64,000 bases of DNA from the NCBI GenBank assembly GCA_964019335.1, contig OZ025719.1, forward strand, positions 1-64,000, read 5' to 3'. Shown piece by piece: positions 51,228 to 60,100 of this stretch. Under the pieces are notes generated by a model. That model searched no databases, was not told the DNA's origin, and saw nothing but the letters and a program-made list of their open reading frames with translations. How positions within the stretch are numbered: the stretch's first letter is position 1; every line of letters starts with the position of its first letter. Made by a program: the position numbers and the translations under genes. Origin of the DNA: Diplonema japonicum. Taxonomy: Eukaryota > Euglenozoa > Diplonemea > Diplonemida > Diplonemidae.

Positions 51228-51560
51228 AGGTGGTGGGGATAACATGTAAATATAAGAAGTACATCAGATGTGTTGTTCGCTGTTGACCTCCTCGTCGGTC
51301 ATCACCGGTAGCGCCCGAGTGGAAGAACGTAACGCAGATGCTCAGGGTGACGAACAGGCAGCAAACCGCACGAGCGCAGAATCTTGGTTACCCGGGACGC
51401 CCCGGCTGGGGTTGAGCTGTACACCGCACGCATTAAGGACACGACGCGGAACGCAGAAGAAGCTACTGCTCGGCCGAGGAGCGCCCCCTGTAATCAAGTA
51501 GGTAGTTCGTGCTTCATTGCACGCTTAACGCCACCTAGTGTTGCAATCAAAGCCCCATTT
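51228..51560 (+). mobile_element. SINE-like repeat, copy 7
   Basis: Best-preserved copy, head-to-tail with copy 6. Contains GGTAGCGCCCGAGTGG and GGTTACCCGGGACGCCCC. Type-B tail (CACCTAGTGTTGCAATC). Confidence 0.88.
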
Positions 51561-51834
51561 ATTTTTATTTTTCTTCCTTGCCTGATTCCTGCCGTATTTT
51601 TATTTTTTATTTTATTTTTATTTTTAAAGTACCCTTTTCGTCATTTGAGTCACTCACTGTACAGGACCGTTTGAAAGGAGTTCGATTTCGGGAAAATTGA
51701 ATCCTTTTTTTTTTTCTTCTTTTTTTTACTCACGTGCAATAGCGACCCATTATTACACTCCCATGCAATGATGAACCCGAATAATATTCACCAGTGCACA
51801 AAAAAAAAATAATAAAAAAAAAAAATAAAAAAAA

Positions 51835-51967
51835 GATCTTTATGACTATGTCTTTGTTGTTCGCACGAGTAAAAAAAAACTTTTTAAAAAGCTGCGAAAG
51901 TTTTTTGCTCGGCACATTGCATATAGTTATAAAATCATTTTTTTTTTTGAAGATAAATATTTGTAAC
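51835..51967 (-). repeat. AT-rich dispersed repeat, copy 4 (inverted)
   Basis: Reverse complement of the family at 17284-17410, including TTTGTTGTTCGCACGAG and AGATAAATATTTGTAAC. Confidence 0.8.
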
Positions 51968-52151
51968 GGAAAAAGAAAAAAAGAGAGAAAAAGAAAAAAA
52001 AGATCATTATATTGAGTGAGGAAAGTGACGAGGGGTGTGTTTAAAAGAAAAAAAAAATTTACATCGACACTTTAAATAATTCAGAAAATACGGTAGATTG
52101 AAATTTGTTTTATTTCCCCCCCCTCATACCCCACGCTTATTTCCTTCATCT

Positions 52152-52153
52152 AG
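52152..52153 (+). promoter_or_regulatory. Candidate spliced-leader acceptor AG (USP gene)
   Basis: A pyrimidine-rich tract ends in CTTCATCTAG, 55 nt before ATG 52209. Confidence 0.4.
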
Positions 52154-52208
52154 AGTGGGAAAGGGAGGGGAAATTAACAACAAAAAAAAAAAACCCACAA
52201 TAAAAAAA

Positions 52209-54655
52209 ATGGTCGAGTCAGCAGCCGCTGACAAAACAGGAAGCGTCCCCACCGAGGAGGTCCTTCTGGCGGCAAAGAAGCCAACAATCCTTGAAAAGCG
52301 CATTATATACAGACACGGATTAACAACAGGAGTAGTGAAACCACCGCAGGGAGCCATCTTGCTCACAAGGGTACAACAAAAAGGGAAAAAGGCCAACGGA
52401 AACGGCCCCTCAATCACCATTGTCAAGGACCCCACACGCCCACAACCAGGCACGGAACTATGCGATGAAACAGAAGTCGATGCACTGATGGAATGGAAAA
52501 ACGTTAAAGGCGCGGACACCGGTTTGAGAAACACCAGCGTCACATGCTACATAAACGCGACCCTGCAGTGCCTTATTTACACACCTCCTCTTTCCAACTA
52601 CCTGTCAGGGTACAAAACAAGCCACAGAGGAGCAGGTGTCGATTGGCTGGAAATGGTATCATCCGTTACAAAATTCTCCATCTCGCCTCCAAAGCCACGA
52701 TCGGTGCACAACCCCATCGAATTCTCGAAGAATCTCCGACGACTTTCCACGACCCTCCGAAGGGGGAGACTCGAGGATGCACAGGAATTCCTTTCATTCT
52801 TAATCGACGCCTGTCACATGTACCAGTTGTCGAAGTACACTGATGTAAAGGACCCCCTTGTACAGGAAACAACCCCCATCAAAGCCATCTTCGGTGGTTT
52901 CTTCAAATCCGCGATCCAGTGGTCCAAAGCGGAAGAGATCGCCGAGCTGAAGAAAAAATCCGCGAAATCGAAAAAACCGGTTTCTCAAGACGCAATGGCG
53001 GCCCAACCACAGTCTGCCACATACGAACCGTTTACATGCTTAACATTGGAGATACAAGGACAATCGGTACAAAAATCGCTCCAACACTTTGCAAAGCCCG
53101 AGCAGCTCACTGGCGACAACAAGTACATCACCCCGTCTGGGGTTAAGGTCAACGCACAGAAATCATTCACAGTCTTCCGGTGCCCAAGGATTCTCATCGT
53201 GCATCTGAAGCGGTTCGTGTCTAACATGTGGGGCGACACAAAGAAGATCAACAAGTTCACTGAGTTCCCCACCGACCTTGACATGAAGAACTACACCTCT
53301 GGCCCCGTCAGCCATAGTTACAAGCTTTACGGTGTGGTGGTACACCAAGGCGGTGGGACAGAAAGCGGTCACTACATCTCCTTCATCACTGCTCCCAACG
53401 GAGCTTGGTACAGAATGGACGACGAGACCGTTACGCAAGTGTCATTAAACAGTGTGTTAAAACAACAAGCTTACATTCTGTTCTATACACGTGTGGGGAC
53501 CACCGGTGGTGAGAAGAAACCGACCCCATCATCGTCTCCGTCTCCTTCAGCACCGCCCTCCGGACCCGTTTCCTCCCGACAAAAAAAATTCGAAGAAAAA
53601 CGGCGTGAACTGGAAAAAGCTGAACACGCCAAACAACAAGAACGGGACGAGATAGAGGCGAAAAAGAAGGCGGAGGAAGAGGAGGAAAACAACAGAAAAA
53701 GAAAACTCGAAGCCGTTGTTCCCGAACAACGCCCGCCAAAGGCGAAGAAGCGCAAGATAGTCCGCAAGCTGGTGGCCATCGAGGAAAATACAACAAAGAA
53801 GGTTCCCAAGAAGAAACCCGTTGTTAGGGTTCAAACAGAAAAGGTTGAGAGTGCCCACCCTCCCGCCAAAAAGCAAAAGGTTAAAACATCAAAGAAGAGC
53901 AGATACGAGTCTGCGGCTTTGAACGCACAGTCTGCATTCGAAATGCCTAAGGACACAGAGGCGTATTGGAAAGACAGGCTTGAGGAGGACACACAGCAGA
54001 AGATCATGGTTCAAAGCCTTGAAGAAGACGAGCAAGGTGTCGTAGTTGATGAGGAAATGCAGAAATTTGGTGAAAAACTGCTCACCTCGACCGCAAGGGA
54101 AGACGCCGCTGCGGTTGCAGAATCGGCTGAAAAACCCTCGAAAAACAAAAGAAAGCGGCAAGAATTATCTGGCGAAGAAACTCCGTTGGAAAAAGCCAAG
54201 AAAGAGCTAGCCCCTATCAAGGCTGCGGCGATGCTGGAAGCCAGGTCGAAGAGTTCAACCCTTGCTTGGAACGGAGTGGATCAAACCGGGAGAAATAATC
54301 TGACGAAACAGAAAAAATCAAAGGCAATGGCGAAGTTGATTGTATGCACTTTCTTTCTTTCTTTCTTTTTTTTTTCTTCTTTTTTTTGCTAAACACATTT
54401 CTTCACTAGGCCGAGCGTGAGTGGAATCGCACCCTCGATCAGGGGAAACAGAAGAAACTTCCAAAATCTCAAAGGATTTCGAAGGGCCATGCGTCCGGCC
54501 ACACCACCTTCCAAGAAGGTTTCAACAGAAAACAAGATGAGCAACAAAAGGAAAAGGACGAAATGGCTGCAGGCACCTGGGTGCCTACAGAAGCTTCTGA
54601 CAGGTCTAAGAAAAAATTGAGTATGAAGAAAAGAGGAGAGGAATTCTTCAGTTAG
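52209..54655 (+). CDS. Ubiquitin-specific protease, USP36-like
   Basis: 792 aa from join(52209..54341,54410..54655). The USP domain (about 95-435) has the Cys box TSVTCYINATLQCL (nucleophile about 113, oxyanion Asn five residues earlier) and the His box GGGTESGHYISF...WYRMDDETVTQV. It removes ubiquitin from proteins. The long Lys-rich tail and the last exon (AEREWNRTLDQGKQKKLPK...FQEGFNRKQ) resemble the C-terminal W-x(3)-LDxGKxKK element of nucleolar USP36, suggesting a nucleolar enzyme acting in ribosome biogenesis. The usual zinc-binding CxxC pairs of the USP fingers are missing (FFKSAIQWSKAEEI, and no CxxC before LIVHLKRF). Firm as a USP; orthology moderate. Confidence 0.85.
54342..54409 (+). 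other. Intron, 68 nt
   Basis: GTATGCACTTTC, T-rich, then CTTCACTAG, phase 0. Splicing adds the 81-codon USP36-like tail; read-through ends in poly-Phe. Confidence 0.85.
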
Positions 54656-55166
54656 GAAAAGCAAAAAGCAACAAAAAAAAGTTTTTTTTCCATTTTTTTT
54701 TTTTTTTTTCATTCACCCTCTATATTCGTGTCATCAGTCGTCAAGCATTTCTTTTATTATTATTATACCTGTACACTTTTTTTTTTTTTTTTGTTTTCCC
54801 TTTTCCAATTTTATTTTTTAAAGCTAATGGTATCAAAGAAAACCCGAACATACATTTCTTTTCTTTTTAATTGTTTCTTTTCTTTCATTTTCTTTTTGCA
54901 TCCCCTGTATCATTCTGCCCCCCCACTTCATTTCCCCTCTCCTTTTCCATTACAACCCCTCGTTTCCTTTTAAAAAAAATCGCGAAATCTAAAACAAAAA
55001 AAGCAGTTGTGTGTTTTTCCTTTTTTTTTTCTTCTTCTTTGTCACATCTCTTTTTCTTCTTCTTTTTTCTTTGTCTTTTTAAAGCTATTCCGTGGTTTTT
55101 TTTTTTTTTTTTTTTTTTTTTTCAAATCGAAAACGACACCCAGGCAAAAACAAAAAAGAAAACAAG
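54656..55166 (+). other. Spacer, T-rich
   Basis: No gene seen. T runs culminate in a T27 tract (55096-55122) before the acceptor of the next gene. Confidence 0.7.
55142..55143 (+). promoter_or_regulatory. Candidate spliced-leader acceptor AG
   Basis: T27, then CGACACCCAG, 24 nt before ATG 55167. Clearest acceptor layout in the window. Confidence 0.6.
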
Positions 55167-56006
55167 ATGTCGTGCTCCAAGATGCTACACACAGAGGATC
55201 CGCTCCAGAAGGGCGCCTTGCTGTTGAATCAGCTTCGGCACAACTCGCAGGAGGGTGTTCAGCTGAGGGGTGTCTCGGGTGAGGTCTCCGTGGAGAAGGT
55301 AATGGCGCTCCTTCCCAATTGCCTGTTCCCGAAGGAGCAGCACATGGTATCGAATACTGTGAATGGCTCGAAGGACATGGTGTTCTTCTACACACCTCAG
55401 GATGGGATGTCCATCAATGCAGCATGCAAGAATGTGTGGGAAAAGTTGGGGGGTCTGGTGACCGAGGTCAAAACAATCACCCTGAAAGCTACCGAGAGGA
55501 AGGAGGGCAAAGTTGTGATGATTCAAGCCCACTGCCCGTCATGCAGAACTGCTTGGAACGACAAGGACACCGAGAAGGCTGTGGGGTTGTTCGAGGATTG
55601 CAGCGGGATGGGCAAGGTGGGGCCAGATGACTTCCAGTTGGGCATATCGAAGAAGGGGAAGCGCACGCACATTCTTACCATCTACGTCAATATGAGCAGC
55701 CGTTCCAGTGCAGTGGATAAGGCCAACCCCTACAACCCGTGTATGGATGCAGTCGAGTGCAAGTTAGCTTCTGGTGAGACCGTTTACCTGTCGACTGTGC
55801 AGACCTCTCCTAAAAATGATTTCTTTCTCCACGAGAACAACGTTTCTGCCAGGTCCCCCCAGGTCAGCGACGACAGATTGGTCTCTGCGCCCCCGCAGGT
55901 TAAGGCTGTCCCTGCACAGATTGAGGCTGTCCCTACACAGGTTGTGCCCCACTACACATGGAGGTGGAACCCATACTCTGCAGCCGGCTACAACTACTGG
56001 TACTGA
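55167..56006 (+). CDS. Unknown protein with Pro/Gln/Tyr-rich tail
   Basis: 279 aa from ATG 55167; the frame upstream is a translated T run. The N-terminal 110 residues are mixed alpha/beta (EVSVEKVMALLPNCLFPKEQ, NAACKNVWEKLGGLVTEVKT). A CPSC pair (HCPSCRTAWN, about 130) may bind metal with another nearby Cys (FEDCSG). A beta-rich middle follows. The tail repeats PPQVKAVPAQIEAVPTQVVP and ends AAGYNYWY. It could be an RNA-binding or adaptor protein, but no family was recognised. Confidence 0.65.
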   Translation: MSCSKMLHTEDPLQKGALLLNQLRHNSQEGVQLRGVSGEVSVEKVMALLPNCLFPKEQHMVSNTVNGSKDMVFFYTPQDGMSINAACKNVWEKLGGLVTEVKTITLKATERKEGKVVMIQAHCPSCRTAWNDKDTEKAVGLFEDCSGMGKVGPDDFQLGISKKGKRTHILTIYVNMSSRSSAVDKANPYNPCMDAVECKLASGETVYLSTVQTSPKNDFFLHENNVSARSPQVSDDRLVSAPPQVKAVPAQIEAVPTQVVPHYTWRWNPYSAAGYNYWY

Positions 56007-56149
56007 ATGGAATGTGTGGTTTACAGCATACCCCCCTCCTTTTTTTTAAATGTCTTTCTTTTTGTTGTCAAGCCCGTTTTTAAAGCAAAGAAGAAATACT
56101 GGTGGTTCTCCCCGCGAATAGGCTTTTTTTTTTTTTTTTTTTTTTTTTT

Positions 56150-56495
56150 CTCTTGTGCACGTCAAGAGGAGGAGCCTGCTCCTTCTACGCGTCACATTTC
56201 CCATTTTTTTTTTATTTCCCACTCAGTGGGAAAGGGAGTTTTTCTTCTTTTTTTTTACACATATTTTTATCTTTTTTCGAAAAAAAAAAAAAAATGATTT
56301 TATAACTATATGCAACCTTTCGCAGCTTTTAAAATCTTTTTTCGCTCGCACGAACATCAAAGACATGAAGTCATATAGAATTATTATCTATTTTTTTCCT
56401 TTTTTTTCCTTGTTGCACGTCAAGAGGAGGAGCCTGCTCCTTCTACACGTCACACCTCCCTTTTTTTTTTATTTCCCATTCAGTGGGAAAGTGGG
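56150..56495 (+). repeat. Direct duplication around an AT-rich repeat
   Basis: GCACGTCAAGAGGAGGAGCC...TTTCCCAYTCAGTGGGAAAG occurs twice (56157- and 56416-). Each carries GGAGCCTGCTCC as a small hairpin. Confidence 0.8.
56260..56385 (+). repeat. AT-rich dispersed repeat, copy 5
   Basis: ATTTTTATC, an A run, GATTTTATAACTATATGCAA, CTTTCGCAGCTTTTAAA and CGCACGAACATCAAAGACA, with a small deletion in the middle. Confidence 0.75.
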
Positions 56496-57144
56496 GGGGT
56501 TTTTTTTTTCTTTTGCAGTGTCCCGAGAAAGAATGGAGGGAAACGAAAAAAAGTGTGCTTTGCCATACCTTACAATAACAAAGTACAAAACTATTCCCTA
56601 CCCCCCCGCTTTGCCCCTCTTCCCCCCCCCTTTTTTTTTCTCTGGCCCGTTTTTTTAGAAACAAAGAAGAAAAACTGGTGGATCGTGGTCTTCCCCCCTC
56701 GCGAATACGAAGGAGCTCTTGCTCCTTCTGGCACATTTCCCTTTTTTCTCTCTTATTTTCCGCTTAAAACTAGGAAAACAGGGAAAAGGGCTTATTTTTG
56801 TTTTCAGAATGTGCCCACCACCACCACTTTTACCCCACTTTATTTTAACTCATTTTTAAAAAAGGAAAAGAAGAAATAGTGATCGATTATTTCCGCCCCG
56901 AGGCGATAAGAGGCAGGGGGACATTCTTCCACGAAAAAAAAAAAAAAAAAAAAACCCTTTTTTACTTATTATGTTTCCCTCACAGGAAGAGAACAAAAGT
57001 AAAAAAAAAAAAAAAAAAAAAATTGGAAAAGACACCCCCCCCCCCCCCCCCCACTCTACCCTTTCTTTTTTTTTCACATCACTCTTTTCTTGACGAAAAA
57101 TGTTTCAGTGCACAGTAAAGGGGAAAAAAAAAAAGGAAAAAAAA

Positions 57145-60100
57145 ATGCTGGCGACGGCTTCGCTTTACGCGGCAGATGTGGTATACATGCCGCATAATAA
57201 GAATAAAAAGAAGGAGGGATTTCACGAGTTTCGGAAAAAGTTGAAGAAGGGAACCAAACAGCATCAACACCAGGAGGAGATACATTTCCCGCCGATAAAC
57301 AGGGAGGTGGAAGGGGAGAAAAAGGCCCACGGAACCCGGCACGCGGTGCGAGGAACGACCGACCACTTGGGACGCAGAGTTGTACCGAAGGAGGCACAGG
57401 CGTCTTCGAGAGTCCTGCAAAACTTAGTGAACCAGTGTGCCCTCACAAATTTACTAGCTGCGAAGCACGCTACAGGGACACAACCTGGGCTGGAGTCTCC
57501 CGTGATTGCTACAAGCGGGTCAGACACACAAGTCGATATCTTAGCCCTCATCAAGAAATGTACAACTCAAACTCAAGACACTTTGGACCTTTCTTACTCC
57601 GGTTTAACTGACACCAGCATGATTGTGCTGGGAAGCATTCTCAAGACACACCCCTCTGTGACATGTCTCGACCTTTCTGGGAACATCTTGACGGAGCACT
57701 CCTCTCCTCTTCTCGTGCAGATGGTCACTTGCAACAAGAACCTCCTCATTGTTCACACTTCCGGACTCGATCTCTCCCTCACCACTACCGCATTCATCCA
57801 GCAGCTTTGCGAAGCACACCAGCAACGCAGATGCGACATCGATGAACGAAAGGAACGACGAAAACTGAAAAAAGAAGTTAAAAAGTGGCGGAACAAACGG
57901 GAACAGGCTGTGAGAGATGTCATCATGCAGGAGAAGGAGCACAGGCAGACCGCCAAGACGGAGCGTGCTGCGTGGTTGGCCGACACGAAACTCACGTACA
58001 AAAAGGAAATCAACACCCTCCAACGAAAAGAAGACCGCGCCAAGCTGCGAAAGAAAAAACTCGCAGAACGTGCTGAAATCGAGTCACGAGAAGCCGATGC
58101 ACGCACAACCATGATCCAAAGCCTGCTGACATCTGAGGTGACGCTGCTAGAGGTGGAGGAACACGCTGTGCGGGACCTGTGGGTAGCACAACAACTGGCG
58201 TCACGCATCGGGCTTAAAAAAGGTGAAAACAGCAACTGGATCATCCAACGGCGCGCAGAGAAGCAACGCTTGAAGATGGAACAGGAGCAAAGGCTGGAAA
58301 TCGAAACACAAGAAACCGACACCCGCGTGGCATTCCATGGCAACTACGAGATTTCTGCAGCGCAGCTCGTGCAGTCGGGTGTCACGTCCTATGAACACTA
58401 CGAAGGGATTTACCAGGAGAGGATCGAGCGTGAACAGGCAGCGGAGTGGAAACGAAAACAAGAAGAGATGCGCATTGAAGCAGAGAAGCAATGGAAGCGC
58501 GACCGTGAAATCCGCGAGGCTGCCAAAAGGGAGATGGACAAACGGCGGGAGAGGGAACGCGAATGCCGCTCAGAACACTTGAAACGCACGGCGATCGAGA
58601 AGGAAGACGACAAACGGCGAGACATCATCTGCACCTTGCAGGCCATCGACAAGGGTGTCATCGCTGCAAGGGATAACTACTACAAAGCAGAAAGGATGCG
58701 GACAGCTCTCTACGCCGCCACACCGCAGCCGAAACTGCAAGCCACCGTTGACACAAAAGTGGTACACTTCACTGGGGAGTTCAGCGAGTACCTCCCCGTT
58801 CAGAAGGACCCCATGGTGGTTCTAGAAAGCCTAGCAGAGGCCAAATGGAAAGACGTCGAGAAACAAGTGAACACTGCTCGAAAGGCTCTGAAAGCAGAGG
58901 TAGCGGAAGCAAACAAAATACTTTGCACGAGAAGCATCGAGCTCGCTCCTGTTCTTCTGCCATCTTTGGAGATACCAGTTACCATCACGACACCCGGGGG
59001 AAGGGATAAGGAGAAGGAGAAGGAGAGGGAGAAAGAGCTCCAAGCAAAGATCGACGAAGTGTTTGACCGTGAGGCCATCATACACCACGACCCTGCACAG
59101 GTTGTGTTCAATGACCCGCCCAGCTTTGAGGAGGCGAAAGGAACAAAAATGACCATTTTAGGAGGAAGTCTAGAAGTCACCATACGCGACAGGGCAGAGC
59201 TCACAAAGAACGATCACATCCTTATCGGGAGCACGGTTACAAAGGGGAAGTGCACGGCCGTGTACCCTATCGAGAACGGGATGAACTTGCGCGACATAAA
59301 CATGCTTCTGAAGAGCGTCAAACACAGGAACGTGTCGCAGGGAGCTCTCTACGCCACGCGGCATGTAGCGATGAAGTTGACCCTATCGTTCAGCAGCCTG
59401 GGCGACGGTGTGTGCAATGATGTAGGAGAGATCATCACAAAGGAGCCCTTCACAGGCGCCATTGAGGTCAGCGCTTCATGCGTGACGCCTTTCCTCGTGG
59501 CGCCTGCGTTGCTGTACGCTCTGGCTCCTGACAGAACCCTCACATTTGTAGAAGGTACGCCTTTGGACAAAGCTGCTCTCTTCACCGATGTGACCGTGTC
59601 GGACCCTCCGGTGGTGACACCTGGCGATGAGCCCACCGTGCAAAAGTTCCCCGACAAAGCGTACCTTAATGGCATGCTGATCATTAAGGTGATTGAGAAC
59701 ACGAGCAACGACGACGAAATTGTGTTGCGGAGGTATTTTGAGGATGACATTGCGATACAGGACGACAAGCTGACGTACGGGGACCGCGGGGACGGGCCGT
59801 TCGTTGCGAACATCCTCACGGGGAACCTCATCACGCACAAGGACAGGGACGACAAACCGGCTGCAACGGGGCCTTTCAGCTCAGAGTTCCAGATCAAATT
59901 CACAAACGTGCTCTGCAAACCGGTCTTCATCAATAAATTACTGAAACGACTGCGATTTATAAACCAATCACAAAACCCTTCTACCCTGCGCAGAGTGGTG
60001 CGGATATCCTTGGTGCCTGACGGTCTGATGTACGGGTCGCACACTCATGTCATCATAAACGTGGTGAGCGAAGATGACCCCACACAGTTGGAGCTGACGA

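Larger units (their letters stand above)
50893..52208 (+). other. Spacer with two adjacent SINE-like copies
   Basis: SINE-like copies 6 and 7, the inverted AT-rich repeat, and a fragment near 51636-51660 matching the end of the TIR element at 3528. No gene seen. Confidence 0.65.
56007..57144 (+). other. Spacer with direct duplications
   Basis: No gene. Contains near-identical blocks 56150-56236 and 56410-56495, a decayed third block (about 56690-56770), the AT-rich repeat at 56260-56385 between the first two, and a C18 run (57035-57052). Confidence 0.7.

Noticed and set aside
57034-57144. Upstream ATG at 57100 as start of the giant protein
   Set aside because: It lies before a possible TTTCAG acceptor and an A run; ATG 57145 gives a cleaner N-terminus. 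Not settled.
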